44,023 nt of DNA from Thiomicrorhabdus heinhorstiae (GTDB taxonomy: Bacteria > Pseudomonadota > Gammaproteobacteria > Thiomicrospirales > Thiomicrospiraceae), in NCBI RefSeq assembly GCF_013391765.2, contig NZ_JACBGI020000021.1:1-44023 (forward strand), read 5' to 3'. Under the pieces are notes generated by a model. The model worked only from the letters and a program-made list of their open reading frames with translations. It made no database searches and had not been told where the DNA came from. Position 1 is the first letter of the stretch, and every line of letters starts with the position of its first letter. Made by a program: the position numbers and the translations under genes. This document shows, one piece after another, positions 28,854 through 39,020 of the stretch.

Positions 28854-29771
28854 ATGCCGTTTGGAAAGGTGGCTGTATTAATGGGCGGTAAGGCTGCCGA
28901 ACGCGAAATTTCCCTGCGAAGCGGCAAGGCGGTAACCGAAGCTTTGCAAGCGCAGGGAATTGACGCGCACGGCCTGGATGTCAAGTCGATTGACGACTTG
29001 CAAGAAGTCGCAAAAGAGTACGACCGCGCTTTTATTGCACTGCATGGCCGCTGGGGTGAAGACGGCGTGGTTCAGGCGGTATTGGAAGACCTGGATGTTC
29101 CTTTTACCGGTAGTCCGATGGCGCCGTCGGCGATCGCCATGGATAAGTTGCGCACTAAATGGATGTGGCTGGGAGCCGGTTTACCAACCCCGAAATTTGT
29201 TCGTGTCAGCGAGAAAATGCCGCTTGATTTAACGGCTTTTGATTTGGACTTTCCGGTGATTGTTAAGCCGTGCCATGAAGGTTCCAGCATCGGTATGCGC
29301 AAGGTTTACAACTTGCAAGAGCTGCAGGAAGCTGTGGAGTATGCTCAGCAGTTCGACCATGAAATTCTGATCGAGCAGTGGATTACCGGCAAGGAATATA
29401 CCGGCGGTGTACTTAATGGCGAAGCTTTGCCGCTGATCCGTTTACAGACACCGCGTGATTTTTACGACTACGAAGCCAAATATCGCTCGAACGACACTCA
29501 GTATATCTGCCCGTGCGGTCTAGATGAAGAAGTCGAGTCAGCACTACAGACACTGGTTTTACAGGCGTTTGATGTAATCGGTTCCAAAGGGTGGGGTCGT
29601 GTCGATTTGATGGTCGACGAACAGGGACAGCCGTGGCTGATCGAGTTGAATTCCGTGCCTGGTATGACCGATCACAGTCTGGTACCGATGGCGGCCCGTG
29701 CCAAAGGGATCTCCTTTGAGGAGTTGGTGCATGAAATCCTTGCGGCGACCCTAGAGAAAAAAGACGGATAG
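28854..29771 (+). CDS. ddl: D-alanine-D-alanine ligase Ddl
   Basis: ATP-grasp enzyme that makes the D-Ala-D-Ala dipeptide used by MurF. The 305-residue protein has the family motifs VLMGGKAAEREISLRSG at the N-terminus, HGRWGEDG near 64, PCHEGSSIGM near 140, and the Mg-binding ELNSVPGMTDHSLVP near 264. An AAAAGGAAAAA leader supports the ATG. ftsQ follows immediately. Confidence 0.96.
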   Translation: MPFGKVAVLMGGKAAEREISLRSGKAVTEALQAQGIDAHGLDVKSIDDLQEVAKEYDRAFIALHGRWGEDGVVQAVLEDLDVPFTGSPMAPSAIAMDKLRTKWMWLGAGLPTPKFVRVSEKMPLDLTAFDLDFPVIVKPCHEGSSIGMRKVYNLQELQEAVEYAQQFDHEILIEQWITGKEYTGGVLNGEALPLIRLQTPRDFYDYEAKYRSNDTQYICPCGLDEEVESALQTLVLQAFDVIGSKGWGRVDLMVDEQGQPWLIELNSVPGMTDHSLVPMAARAKGISFEELVHEILAATLEKKDG

Positions 29772-30476
29772 TTGGCAGTGAAAAAACGCTTACTGCGGAT
29801 TCTTCTGTTATTAGCCCTGCTGGGAGCAGTCGGTGTTCTGCTGGTTTACTCCAGTAAGGAAGATTCGCCTTTTTTCAAACCGATTCAGGATTTTAAGATT
29901 CTGACTCCGCTTCAGCATGTTCGTTCCGAAGAGATCAAGGAAGTCCTGCTGCCATATTTGGGCAGCTCGTTCTGGAATGTGCCTTTGGATGAAATCCAAA
30001 GTGATCTGGCGCGTTTGGATTGGGTTGATAAGGTAACGGTGACTCGAAGCTGGCCGGATCAGTTGTATATCAGTGTGCAGGAGCAGTTTCCCGTTGCACG
30101 CTGGGGTGATGAAGGTCTGGTCAACCGTGAAGGGGTTGTCTTCTATCCGAACGATATTAAGGAGTTTTCCAATCTAATCCGTCTTGACGGCGACCTTAGC
30201 CGTTCCTCCGATATCCTGTTGATGCTGACCCGAATCCAGCCGAAAATGAAAGAAGCCGGTTTGGATGTGGCGGCTGTAAAATTACGCGGTGACGGAGTGT
30301 GGGATATAGCGATGCAAAACGGCGTTGAAGTGGTTCTCGGTAATGAAAACTGGCAAGAGCACTTGCAGCGTTTTTTGAGAGCTCTGCCGGCGTTGTCCGA
30401 AGATTTAAGAAACTCAGCACGCCGTTATGATTTACGCTATAGTAATGGGTTTGTAGTAGGTCAAAAAGACAAATGA
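29772..30476 (+). CDS. ftsQ: Cell division protein FtsQ
   Basis: Bitopic division protein that with FtsL and FtsB activates FtsWI. A basic N-terminus (MAVKKRLLR), one membrane segment at about 8-27, a POTRA domain (about 42-110) with VDKVTVTRSWPDQLYISVQEQ, and the beta domain containing VNREGVVFYP. At 234 residues it is close to the family norm. The start is a TTG directly after the ddl stop; the in-frame GTG at 29778 is a plausible alternative. Confidence 0.93.
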   Translation: MAVKKRLLRILLLLALLGAVGVLLVYSSKEDSPFFKPIQDFKILTPLQHVRSEEIKEVLLPYLGSSFWNVPLDEIQSDLARLDWVDKVTVTRSWPDQLYISVQEQFPVARWGDEGLVNREGVVFYPNDIKEFSNLIRLDGDLSRSSDILLMLTRIQPKMKEAGLDVAAVKLRGDGVWDIAMQNGVEVVLGNENWQEHLQRFLRALPALSEDLRNSARRYDLRYSNGFVVGQKDK

Positions 30477-30553
30477 CGGTGGCTGTCGAAAGCCGAAAAT
30501 ATGTTCTCCGTTGTGTGTCTAAATCAAAGAAGCGTTGAAAAAGGTAAGAATGA

Positions 30554-31792
30554 ATGGCTCGTAAGCAGGCTTCGAATGTTGTCGTCGGTCTTGATATAGG
30601 AACCTCTAAAATCGCCGCGGTAATCGGCAAGATTAAATCCGATGGAGAAATTGAAATCATCGGCATGGGAACACATCCGTCCCGTGGGTTGAAAAAAGGG
30701 GTTGTCGTTAATATCGATTCGACGGTAGAGTCGATTCAGCGCGCGATAGATGAAGCGGAACGCATGTCCGGCTATACGGTGGAATCGGTGTATGTCGGGA
30801 TTGCCGGTAGCCATATTCAGAGTTTCAACTCGAATGGTATGGTGGCGATCCGCAATAAGGACGTTCAGTATGACGATATTGAAAGAGTCATGGATGCCGC
30901 TCAGACGATGGCGATTCCAGGCGATCAACGCGTTCTGCATATTTTGGCCCAAGAGTATATTATCGATAATCAGGGCGGAATTCGCGAACCGATCGGCATG
31001 TCCGGAGTGCGCCTTGAAGCGCGGGTTCACATGGTAACCGGTTCGGTCAGTGCCGCGCAGAACATTGCAAAATGTGTCGAACGTTGCGGGCTTGCCGTAG
31101 AAGATATTATTTTGGAGCAGCTGGCTTCCAGCGAGTCGGTATTGTCCGAAGATGAAAAAGAACTCGGTGTCTGTCTGGTGGATATCGGGGGTGGAACAAC
31201 CGATATTGCGGTTTTCCACAGTGGCGCGATTCGTCATACGGCGGTCATCTCGGTAGCCGGTGATCAGGTTACCAACGATATTGCGGTTGCCCTGAGAACG
31301 CCGACTCAGGCTGCCAACGAAATTAAACTGAAATACGCCTGCGCTCTGCCGCAGTTGATCAATCACGACGAAGAAATCGAAGTCCCGAGCGTCGGCGATC
31401 GTCCGGCGCGCTGCTTATCACGCCGAACGCTGGTTGAAGTGATCGAACCGCGTTATGAAGAGCTTTTCCAGTTAATTCAGAAAGAGTTGCGTTCTTCCGG
31501 TTTTGAGGATGTTTTGGCGGCAGGTATTGTTTTGACCGGTGGCAGTTCATTGGTCGAAGGTGCTGTTGAGCTGGCTGAAGAAGTCTTCCATATGCCGGTG
31601 CGTCTAGGCTATCCGGAAGGTGTGACCGGTTTGAGCGAAGCGGTAAATAGTCCGGCGTATGCAACCACGGTCGGATTGTTGATGTATGCGAAAGAGCATA
31701 GCAATCTGCCAAGCGAACCGGCCAGAAGTCGCCTGTCGGATACGGCTTCAGTTTTTGAACGTATGAAAAACTGGTTTAAAAACAGTTTCTAA
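30554..31792 (+). CDS. ftsA: Cell division protein FtsA
   Basis: Actin-like ATPase that tethers FtsZ to the membrane and recruits the division machinery. The 412-residue protein has the actin-fold phosphate loops GLDIGTSKI near 13 and VDIGGGTTDIAVF near 210, VLTGGSSLVEG near 320, and an amphipathic C-terminal membrane-targeting helix (ERMKNWFKNSF). In most gammaproteobacteria ftsZ comes next; here a terminator and lpxC follow, and ftsZ lies 27 kb upstream. Confidence 0.96.
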   Translation: MARKQASNVVVGLDIGTSKIAAVIGKIKSDGEIEIIGMGTHPSRGLKKGVVVNIDSTVESIQRAIDEAERMSGYTVESVYVGIAGSHIQSFNSNGMVAIRNKDVQYDDIERVMDAAQTMAIPGDQRVLHILAQEYIIDNQGGIREPIGMSGVRLEARVHMVTGSVSAAQNIAKCVERCGLAVEDIILEQLASSESVLSEDEKELGVCLVDIGGGTTDIAVFHSGAIRHTAVISVAGDQVTNDIAVALRTPTQAANEIKLKYACALPQLINHDEEIEVPSVGDRPARCLSRRTLVEVIEPRYEELFQLIQKELRSSGFEDVLAAGIVLTGGSSLVEGAVELAEEVFHMPVRLGYPEGVTGLSEAVNSPAYATTVGLLMYAKEHSNLPSEPARSRLSDTASVFERMKNWFKNSF

Positions 31793-31869
31793 AATCGCCA
31801 TGTAAAGTGGCATTTGAGCTTCGGTTCTCTATTTCGTAACTAGGGAATTGAGCGCAGTTACCTCAGTTG

Positions 31870-31901
31870 AATCCGGTGATAGAATAGGCACCGGATTTTT
31901 C
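31870..31901 (+). terminator. Terminator after ftsA
   Basis: AATCCGGTG (31870-31878) and CACCGGATT (31889-31897) form a perfect 9-bp stem followed by TTT. It sits exactly where ftsZ would be expected and separates ftsA from lpxC. Confidence 0.7.
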
Positions 31902-31920
31902 ATTTTTGAAAACTGAGATT

Positions 31921-31959
31921 TTGACGGGTTTATTGTGTGAAGGATTATCGAATAAACCC
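31921..31959 (+). promoter_or_regulatory. Probable lpxC promoter with overlapping palindrome
   Basis: TTGACG (31921-31926) and GATTAT (31943-31948) make a reasonable sigma-70 promoter with a 16-bp spacer. A perfect 9-bp inverted repeat, GGGTTTATT (31926-31934) and AATAAACCC (31951-31959), spans it and could be an operator. The regulator is unknown. Confidence 0.4.
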
Positions 31960-31997
31960 TAACAGATAAAATAACCGAAAGCCGCGGGTGGCTTGCA

Positions 31998-32939
31998 TTG
32001 AAAGACGAGTTTGAAGTTTTGAATCAAAGAACCATAGCAAATAAGATTAAGGCCAAGGGAATCGGTTTACATACCGGTCACGAAGCGATCATGACCCTGA
32101 AGCCGGCACCAGAGAATACCGGAATTGTTTTCCGCCGTATTGATTTGGATCCGGTTGTTGAATTTAAAGTCTCTCCGCAAATCGTTGGGGAAACCACTTT
32201 GTGTACGACGATTGTCAATGACGCTGCCGGTGAATTGATCAAGATCGCCACCATCGAGCATTTAATGTCGGCCTTGGCTGGGGTCGGTATCGATAATATC
32301 TATATCGAACTGACCTCCGACGAAGTGCCGATTATGGATGGCAGTGCTTCACACTTTATCTTTTTGCTGCAGTCCGCCGGTCTTCATATTCAGGATGCAC
32401 CGAAAAAATTTATTCGCATTCTTAAGCCGATCAAGGTAGAAAACGAGAAGGGCGGGACTGCGGAGTTCCGTCCGTACGAAGGTTACCGTCTGGATTTTTC
32501 GATCCAATTCGAACACCCTGCTTTTCAGGAAACCGCCGAAAATATGATTCTGGAATTTTCCTGCACGTCCTATTTCAAAGAAGTCAGCCGGGCGCGTACC
32601 TTCGGTTTTATGAAGGACATTGAGATGTTGCGTGCACGTAACCTTGGGTTGGGCGCCAGCTTGAAAAATGCCATCGGTCTAGACGAGAAGGGAGTCATGA
32701 ATGCCGAAGGTTTGCGCGATAAAGACGAATTTGTCCGCCACAAAATTCTCGATGCGGTCGGCGATCTTTATATGATCGGTCATCCTATCGTCGGTGAATT
32801 CATCGCCTTTAAATCGGGGCATGCTTTGAATAACCAACTGCTTCGTGCGATGTTGGCGCAGCCGGATTCTTACGAATTCGTTTCTTATGAAGAAGGCACT
32901 GAACCTTATCGCTATAACAGTACCAAGATTGCCAGCTAA
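31998..32939 (+). CDS. lpxC: UDP-3-O-acyl-GlcNAc deacetylase LpxC
   Basis: Zinc-dependent deacetylase, the committed step of lipid A synthesis. Metal and active-site motifs are IEHLMSALAG near 83, DEVPIMDGSA near 107, and the HKILDAVGDLYMIG motif near 246 that supplies a histidine and an aspartate. It starts with TTG and has about eight residues before the usual N-terminus; an in-frame TTG at 32019 would give the common length of 306. No strong ribosome binding site marks either start. Confidence 0.95.
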   Translation: MKDEFEVLNQRTIANKIKAKGIGLHTGHEAIMTLKPAPENTGIVFRRIDLDPVVEFKVSPQIVGETTLCTTIVNDAAGELIKIATIEHLMSALAGVGIDNIYIELTSDEVPIMDGSASHFIFLLQSAGLHIQDAPKKFIRILKPIKVENEKGGTAEFRPYEGYRLDFSIQFEHPAFQETAENMILEFSCTSYFKEVSRARTFGFMKDIEMLRARNLGLGASLKNAIGLDEKGVMNAEGLRDKDEFVRHKILDAVGDLYMIGHPIVGEFIAFKSGHALNNQLLRAMLAQPDSYEFVSYEEGTEPYRYNSTKIAS

Positions 32940-32967
32940 GCGACTTTAAGTTTGCCAGCGTATCAAT

Positions 32968-33006
32968 AAAAAATCCCCGTAGGTTCTGCTTACGGGGATT
33001 TTTTTT
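32968..33006. terminator. Bidirectional terminator between lpxC and dciA
   Basis: An A run, ATCCCCGTA, a short loop, TACGGGGAT and a T run form a strong stem between two convergent genes. The dciA stop codon falls in the loop, so the hairpin's A run encodes the last residues of that protein (KKSP). Confidence 0.88.
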
Positions 33007-33463
33007 GTGCCAGTTGACTGAGTTTTTTCAGTGCGGCACTCAATCCCGGAGATTCGATCTCTTCACTGAGCTGTTGCATCATTTGTGCGTCGGATTCGTT
33101 CGGCAACTGTCTGGGACGGATTTTTCTTTCCGGTGGTGCCGTCTGTGGGAGAATCTGTACTTTGACCCGGTTGAGGACATAATGCGGAAAATGTTCCTGG
33201 AAGCAGCCTAGAATCGTTGGTTCGTAAAACCGCAATTGGGTTGCAAAAACCGCTACATCGATCTGTAAAAGCAGGGTTTGTCCTTCAAAGCCGACACCGA
33301 CCAGATGCGGTTTTAAATCCTCCGGCAGATTGTCGCGTCCGACCTCAAGCAAGGCCTGAAAGATCTGTGCATCTTCAAGTAAGTTTTTAAGCGCGCCTTT
33401 GGCTTGATTTAATATAGGTTTCATCCTGATAAGATTCTGAGGTGTGTTAGAATACTGTGTCAT
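32990..33463 (-). CDS. dciA: DUF721 protein, probable helicase loader DciA
   Basis: A 157-residue DUF721-family protein. Family members called DciA load the replicative helicase DnaB in bacteria lacking DnaC. The globular domain covers about 15-100 (with LPEDLKPHLVGVGFEGQTLLLQIDVAVFATQLRF), followed by a polar tail. Its place between lpxC and secA matches many gammaproteobacteria. The start is uncertain; ATG 33424 (MKPILNQAK) is an alternative. The name rests on family resemblance and position. Confidence 0.78.
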   Translation of the reverse strand: MTQYSNTPQNLIRMKPILNQAKGALKNLLEDAQIFQALLEVGRDNLPEDLKPHLVGVGFEGQTLLLQIDVAVFATQLRFYEPTILGCFQEHFPHYVLNRVKVQILPQTAPPERKIRPRQLPNESDAQMMQQLSEEIESPGLSAALKKLSQLAQKKSP

Positions 33464-33544
33464 TTTAGCGCAGAAAAATGTCTGGCTTGATATTTCGTTT
33501 GCAGGCGGATCGACCCAAAAAATTTCGCAAAACGCTTTTGGCGC

Positions 33545-33572
33545 TTGAAAGGGATAAAAACATCCCTATTAG
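33545..33572 (+). promoter_or_regulatory. Candidate secA promoter
   Basis: TTGAAA (33545-33550), a 16-bp spacer, and TATTAG (33567-33572). The spacer itself is a small palindrome (GGGAT ... ATCCC). It leaves a leader of about 65 bases before secA. The match is only moderate. Confidence 0.35.
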
Positions 33573-33644
33573 AAATGAAATGTAGTTTGAGAGATTCCCC
33601 CGCTCTCACTGCGCATATTTTGTTAACCGGAAACCAGATTCACT

Positions 33645-36377
33645 ATGGCCTTTAATATCTTTAAAAAACTTTTCGGCAGCCGCAACGAACGCATGCTGAA
33701 AAACTATCGTAAAACTGTCCAAAAAATCAATGCATTGGAAGCGGAACTAGAAGCCTTAAGCGATGAAGAGCTAAGGCAGAAAACCGACTTCTTCAAAAGT
33801 GAACTGGCTGCCGGGAAAAGTTTGGATGATATTCTGCCGGAAGCTTTTGCGGTAGTAAGAGAGGCGGGTAAGCGTGTTTTCGGAATGCGTCATTATGATG
33901 TGCAGATGATCGGTGGTATGGCGCTGCATGAAGGGAAAATTTCCGAGATGCGGACAGGTGAAGGTAAGACTCTGGTTGCGACCTTGCCGACCTATCTGAA
34001 CGCTTTGACCGGAAAAGGTGTTCATGTTATTACCGTGAACGACTATCTTGCCAAGCGTGACTCTGACTGGATGGGACAATTGTTTGAATTTCTGGGCTTG
34101 TCGACCGGTGTGATCATCAGCGGCCAGTCTCCGCAGGAAAAACAGCTGGCTTACAGCATGGATATTACTTACGGAACCAACAACGAATTCGGGTTCGATT
34201 ATTTGCGCGACAATATGGCAATCTTTGCCGAAGAGCGCGTAATGCGTGGCCAGCATTATGCGGTTGTCGATGAAGTCGACTCGATTTTGATCGACGAAGC
34301 GCGTACGCCGTTGATTATTTCCGGTCCTTCGGAAGATAAATCCGAAATCTATCAGGCGATTAATCCGCTGATCGAGCATTTGGAAAAAGGTGAAGAAGAT
34401 ACCGAAACCAAAACGTCGACCGGTGATTTTACAATTGACGAGAAAGCCAAACAGATCTACCTGACTGATCAAGGACACGCCAAGATCGAAGAACTGTTGA
34501 CCGAGATCGGCCTGCTACAGGAAGGCGACAGCCTTTATGATGCCACGAATATCGGTCTGATGATTCATATCAATGCAGCCCTTAGAGCCAATCTGCTGTT
34601 TGAAAAAGATCGCGATTATATCGTTGAGAACAATCAAGTGGTGATTATCGATGAATTTACCGGCCGCAAGATGGAAGGGCGTCGCTGGAGCGAAGGCTTG
34701 CATCAGGCCGTTGAAGCCAAGGAAGGCGTTAAAATCCAGCAAGAAAGTCAAACTTTTGCATCGATTACCTTCCAGAATTATTTCCGTCAGTATGAAAAAT
34801 TGTCGGGCATGACAGGGACGGCGGATACCGAAGCCGGCGAATTTCTATCGACCTACAGCCTTGAAGTGGTCGTGATCCCTCCTAACAAAACGCCGCAGCG
34901 TATTGATTTGCCTGATCTGGTTTATCTGGATATGGAAGGGAAGTTCGCCGCGATCGTCGAAGATATCCGTGTCACTAATGAAACCAAACAGCCGATTTTG
35001 GTCGGTACTGCATCGATTGAAATGTCGGAACTTTTGTCGCGGTTATTGACGCAATCCGGAATCAAGCACAATGTTTTGAATGCCAAGCAGCACGAAAGAG
35101 AAGCGGGAATTATCGCCGATGCCGGACGTCCGGGAGCCGTGACGATTGCCACTAATATGGCCGGTCGCGGTACCGATATCGTTCTAGGTGGTAATTTGGA
35201 GATGGAGATCGAAGCTCTTGATAATCCGACCGAAGAAAAAATCGCTGAAGTAAAAGCCGCCTGGCAAGCACGTCATGATGAAGTATTAAGTTACGGTGGT
35301 TTGAAAGTCATCGGCTCGGAACGCCATGAATCTCGCCGCATCGACAACCAGCTACGCGGCCGTTCCGGTCGTCAGGGGGATGTCGGTTTAACGCGTTTCT
35401 ACTTGTCTTTGGACGACGATTTGATGCGCCGTTTTGCTTCCGAACGCGTTAAGTCGATGATGAAACGTTTGGGTATGTCGTCGAATGAGGCGATTGAACA
35501 CTCAATGGTTACCAAGTCGATCGAGCGCGCTCAGAAACAGGTTGAGCGTTTGCATCAGGATGAACGTGCCAACCTGTTGAAATTTGACGATATCTCCAAT
35601 CAACAGCGTAAGGTTGTATATGCGCAGCGCAACGAACTGATGGCTGCAAATAGTGATGATGTCAAAGACATTGTTGACGGTTTGCGTGCTCAGGTAATTG
35701 AAGAAGTCATGGGTAATTATGTTCCACCGGGTTCTTTGGAAGAGCAGTGGGATATTCATGGTTTGACTCTGGCGTTGAAAGAGGAATTCGGTGTCGATCT
35801 TCCGTTGCAAACCTGGCTTGAGGAAGACAAAAACCTATATGAAGAGAAAATGCTGGATAAAATCGTCGAGACAATGGAGAACATCTACAGTACGAAGATG
35901 TCTGTGATTGATGATAAAACCAAGCACCATTTCGAGAAAGAAGTGCTGTTGCGCACCATCGATAAGCAGTGGCGTACACATTTGGCGGAAATGGATTATC
36001 TGCGTCGCGGTATCCACCTGCGCGGTTATGCTCAGAAAGATCCGTTCCAGGAATATCGCCGCGAGTCGGCGGAAATGTTCCGCAGCTTCTTGAACGAAGT
36101 CACCTTTGAAACGGTTAAGATCCTGTCATTGGTACAAATTCAAGGTTCGCAGGACGTACAGGATTTTGACGATCAGAACGTCCCTCTGGAACTGGATGCC
36201 AGCCACCCTGCGGCGGCCGGTATTGCCGATGCAATTCAGTCGCATGCGGAGGAGGAGATCGAGGAAGCTTCCGAAGAAGGAACTTTCCGACGTGAACAGC
36301 CTAAGGTTGGACGTAACGATCCTTGCCCTTGCGGTTCGGGAAAAAAATATAAGCACTGCTGCGGAAAATTGAGCTAA
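33645..36377 (+). CDS. secA: Preprotein translocase ATPase SecA
   Basis: Motor ATPase that drives preproteins through SecYEG. The 910-residue protein is complete: Walker A RTGEGKTL with K108, [19 protein letters not shown] (DEAD-like box) near 209, the [10 protein letters not shown] helicase motif near 503, and the C-terminal zinc-binding [13 protein letters not shown] that contacts SecB and ribosomes. A CCGGAAA leader precedes the ATG. No secM-like gene lies upstream; dciA diverges from it. Confidence 0.98.
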   Translation: MAFNIFKKLFGSRNERMLKNYRKTVQKINALEAELEALSDEELRQKTDFFKSELAAGKSLDDILPEAFAVVREAGKRVFGMRHYDVQMIGGMALHEGKISEMRTGEGKTLVATLPTYLNALTGKGVHVITVNDYLAKRDSDWMGQLFEFLGLSTGVIISGQSPQEKQLAYSMDITYGTNNEFGFDYLRDNMAIFAEERVMRGQHYAVVDEVDSILIDEARTPLIISGPSEDKSEIYQAINPLIEHLEKGEEDTETKTSTGDFTIDEKAKQIYLTDQGHAKIEELLTEIGLLQEGDSLYDATNIGLMIHINAALRANLLFEKDRDYIVENNQVVIIDEFTGRKMEGRRWSEGLHQAVEAKEGVKIQQESQTFASITFQNYFRQYEKLSGMTGTADTEAGEFLSTYSLEVVVIPPNKTPQRIDLPDLVYLDMEGKFAAIVEDIRVTNETKQPILVGTASIEMSELLSRLLTQSGIKHNVLNAKQHEREAGIIADAGRPGAVTIATNMAGRGTDIVLGGNLEMEIEALDNPTEEKIAEVKAAWQARHDEVLSYGGLKVIGSERHESRRIDNQLRGRSGRQGDVGLTRFYLSLDDDLMRRFASERVKSMMKRLGMSSNEAIEHSMVTKSIERAQKQVERLHQDERANLLKFDDISNQQRKVVYAQRNELMAANSDDVKDIVDGLRAQVIEEVMGNYVPPGSLEEQWDIHGLTLALKEEFGVDLPLQTWLEEDKNLYEEKMLDKIVETMENIYSTKMSVIDDKTKHHFEKEVLLRTIDKQWRTHLAEMDYLRRGIHLRGYAQKDPFQEYRRESAEMFRSFLNEVTFETVKILSLVQIQGSQDVQDFDDQNVPLELDASHPAAAGIADAIQSHAEEEIEEASEEGTFRREQPKVGRNDPCPCGSGKKYKHCCGKLS

Positions 36378-36400
36378 GACTGAAATTCAGTCTCAAAGCC

Positions 36401-36437
36401 AAAAAACCCACTGTGATTTTTTCCGGTGGGTTTTTTC
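36401..36437 (+). terminator. secA terminator
   Basis: AAAAAACCCAC (36401-36411) pairs with GTGGGTTTTTT (36426-36436). A second perfect hairpin, AGACTGAA/TTCAGTCT (36377-36393), sits directly upstream at the stop codon. Confidence 0.85.
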
Positions 36438-36506
36438 GTTCAAGGTGTTGGATTAAACTAGAACAACAAAACACCATAGTAAATTTTATGTGAGGAATAC
36501 ATAAGC

Positions 36507-37709
36507 ATGGAAATGCAGATTCATCCGGTTGCCGGCGTTTATTTGGGTGCGACGGCAGCGAAAATTAAAAAGAATGGTAAACCGGACCTGGTGGTGATCG
36601 AATTGATCGAAGGCACCCTGACGGCGGCGACCTTTACCACCAACGCCTTTTGTGCAGCACCGGTGACTCTGGCTAAGCGCCATCTTGCCGAGGTTTCGCC
36701 GCGCGCATTGCTGATTAATGCCGGGAACGCCAATGCAGGAACCGGTGAGCAGGGGATGAAAGACGCTCTATCTAGCTGCGCTTTTGTCGCGGCTGAACTA
36801 GGTTGCGATATGACTCGTGTGCTGCCGTTTTCAACCGGGGTGATCGGTGAAAATCTACCGATGGAAAAGTTTGAAAACGGTATTCCTCAGGCAATGGCCG
36901 GTTTACAGATCGACGGTTGGGATGCAGCCTCCAAAGCGATTATGACCACTGACCTGGTGCAGAAACTGGTCAGTCGTGAAGTCGATATCGACGGTCATCG
37001 CATTGTGATTACCGGCATGTCGAAAGGTTCCGGGATGATTCATCCGAATATGGCGACCATGCTCGGTTTTGTTGCCACCGATGCCAAGATCGATCAGGCT
37101 TGTCTGCAGGCTGCTTTGAGCGCTGCGGTGGAAAGCAGTTTCAACCGCATTACCGTTGATGGCGATACTTCGACCAACGATGCCTGTACCCTGAGCGCGA
37201 CTCAACAGGCCGATATGCCGGAAATCCACGATCTGGAATCGGTTGCCTACCAGCAATTTGCAAAAGCTGTGAAAGAGATCATGACCGATTTGGCGCAAAT
37301 GATTGTGCGCGACGGTGAAGGCGCAACCAAGTTTGTTGCGGTGATTGTAGAAGAAGCCGACAGTAAAGAAGAAGCCTTGAAGGTCGCGCATGCGGTTGCC
37401 TTGTCTCCGCTGGTCAAAACCGCGTTGTTCGCTTCCGATCCGAACTGGGGACGAATTCTGGCAGCCGTCGGGCGTGCCGGTGTCGAAAATCTGGACATTG
37501 AAGCTCTGAAAATCTATCTGGGTGATGTGTGTATTGTCGAAAACGGCGGCCGTGCCGCGAGCTATACCGAAGAACAGGGTCAGGCGGTGATGAATGAAAC
37601 TGACATCGATATCCGTATCGTACTGAAACGTGGAACGGTTAACGAAACGGTTTGGACCACCGACTTCTCATACGACTATGTAAAGATTAATGCAGAGTAT
37701 CGCTCGTGA
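36507..37709 (+). CDS. argJ: Bifunctional ornithine acetyltransferase/N-acetylglutamate synthase ArgJ
   Basis: Arginine biosynthesis enzyme that transfers the acetyl group from N-acetylornithine to glutamate. The 400-residue precursor cleaves itself between A183 and T184 in the KGSGMIHPNMATML motif; T184 becomes the nucleophile of the beta chain. Also seen are LINAGNANAGTGEQG near 68 and the RDGEGATKF region near 270. Whether it uses acetyl-CoA as well cannot be told from sequence. It follows secA as in Pseudomonas-type clusters. Confidence 0.96.
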   Translation: MEMQIHPVAGVYLGATAAKIKKNGKPDLVVIELIEGTLTAATFTTNAFCAAPVTLAKRHLAEVSPRALLINAGNANAGTGEQGMKDALSSCAFVAAELGCDMTRVLPFSTGVIGENLPMEKFENGIPQAMAGLQIDGWDAASKAIMTTDLVQKLVSREVDIDGHRIVITGMSKGSGMIHPNMATMLGFVATDAKIDQACLQAALSAAVESSFNRITVDGDTSTNDACTLSATQQADMPEIHDLESVAYQQFAKAVKEIMTDLAQMIVRDGEGATKFVAVIVEEADSKEEALKVAHAVALSPLVKTALFASDPNWGRILAAVGRAGVENLDIEALKIYLGDVCIVENGGRAASYTEEQGQAVMNETDIDIRIVLKRGTVNETVWTTDFSYDYVKINAEYRS

Positions 37710-37780
37710 TGTATCGATCTTAATGCATCGCTCGGATGTCATCGTTCTTAATCTTTCGATTTAAGAATAAGAAGTCGATC

Positions 37781-37827
37781 AAATAAAAAAGGGAGCCTGG
37801 TTTAAAACCTTGCTCCCTTTTTTATTT
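37781..37827. terminator. Bidirectional terminator between argJ and hisC
   Basis: AAATAAAAAAGGGAGC (37781-37796) and GCTCCCTTTTTTATTT (37812-37827) form a perfect 16-bp stem, with a second small hairpin (GGTTT/AAACC) in the loop. It serves both convergent genes. Confidence 0.92.
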
Positions 37828-37845
37828 CCGGATGCTGTGGATAGG

Positions 37846-38904
37846 TTAACCAATAATCTCTTTAAACGCCTGAATCAGTGCTGCGTTTTCAGCATCGGTA
37901 CCAATGGTAATTCGCAGGTACTGGTCGATACGCTCTTTATTGAAGTAGCGCACAATAATCTTACGCTCACGTAGCGCCAAAGCCAGTTCTGCTGCATCCT
38001 GTTGCGGATGCGTCGCAAAGATAAAATTCGCTGCCGACGGAATGACTTTAAAGCCCATCTCAGTCATCGCAGATACCAGCGTTTCGCGGGTACTGATAAT
38101 CTTCTGACATGCATTTTGGAAGTACTCTTCATCGCCAAAAGAAGCCGCTGCACCATACAGCGCCAAACGGTCAATCGGATAAGAGTTAAAGCTGTTTTTA
38201 ACACGTTCCAGCGCTTCAATCAGATGCGCCTGACCAATAGCAAAACCAACACGAATCCCTGCCAGTGAACGCGATTTGGATAGCGTCTGGATAACTAATA
38301 GGTTGCCGTAGTCATTGACCAAGGCAATTGCACTTTCGCCACCAAAATCGATATAGGCTTCGTCCACTACGACCACGCGGTTAGGGTGCATTTCCAACAG
38401 TTGTTTAATGACATCCAATCCCAGCAGTCGGCCAGTCGGCGCATTCGGGTTCGGGAAGATAATTCCGCCACAATCACGTTGATAATCTTCGGCGACGATT
38501 TCAAAATCATCATTCAACGGAATCAATTCATAATCAATATCGTACAGACCACAGTACACCGGATAAAAGCTGTAAGTGATATCCGGATACAGCAGTGGCG
38601 CATCCTGTTTCAGTAAAGCTTGGAAAGCGTGTGCCAGCACTTCGTCGGAACCGTTACCGACAAACACCTGATTAGTCTGTAAACCGTGATAATCGGCAAT
38701 CGCCTGCTTCAACAGATCCGAATTCGGGTCAGGGTACAGGCGCAGTTTGTCGTTATTCTGCTCGGCAATCGCCGCAGTTACCTTTGGCGATGGAGGATAA
38801 GGGTTCTCATTGGTATTGAGCTTAATTAGGTTATCCACCTTTGGCTGTTCACCCGGAACATAAGGGGTAAGGCTGTGAACCAGTTGACTCCAGAATTGAC
38901 TCAT
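37846..38904 (-). CDS. hisC: Histidinol-phosphate aminotransferase HisC
   Basis: PLP-dependent fold-type I aminotransferase of histidine biosynthesis. The 352-residue protein has [11 protein letters not shown] near 30, [14 protein letters not shown] near 57, PNPNAPTG near 151, DEAYIDF near 181, and the PLP lysine K210 in [14 protein letters not shown]. Some HisC-like enzymes act on other substrates such as phenylalanine or tyrosine precursors; no other his gene is near. A CAGGAAAG ribosome binding site supports the ATG. It faces argJ and diverges from the Nudix gene. Confidence 0.92.
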   Translation of the reverse strand: MSQFWSQLVHSLTPYVPGEQPKVDNLIKLNTNENPYPPSPKVTAAIAEQNNDKLRLYPDPNSDLLKQAIADYHGLQTNQVFVGNGSDEVLAHAFQALLKQDAPLLYPDITYSFYPVYCGLYDIDYELIPLNDDFEIVAEDYQRDCGGIIFPNPNAPTGRLLGLDVIKQLLEMHPNRVVVVDEAYIDFGGESAIALVNDYGNLLVIQTLSKSRSLAGIRVGFAIGQAHLIEALERVKNSFNSYPIDRLALYGAAASFGDEEYFQNACQKIISTRETLVSAMTEMGFKVIPSAANFIFATHPQQDAAELALALRERKIIVRYFNKERIDQYLRITIGTDAENAALIQAFKEIIG

Positions 38905-39020
38905 AAAACGGCTTTCCTGCGCTGACTAAAGATTAAGTTACTTTGGATTAGCCGTGTATTTTAACGGAAAATAATGCCGTACAATAACAATCAATTTGAA
39001 TTCAGCAAGGGAAGTGTCAC

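Noticed and set aside
30524-31366. Long open frame (280 codons) on the minus strand opposite ftsA
   Set aside because: Antisense to a well-conserved gene, with a low-complexity polar translation and no motifs. A shadow of ftsA.
33771-34478. Open frame of 235 codons opposite secA
   Set aside because: Antisense to the conserved SecA motor domain, with no independent features.
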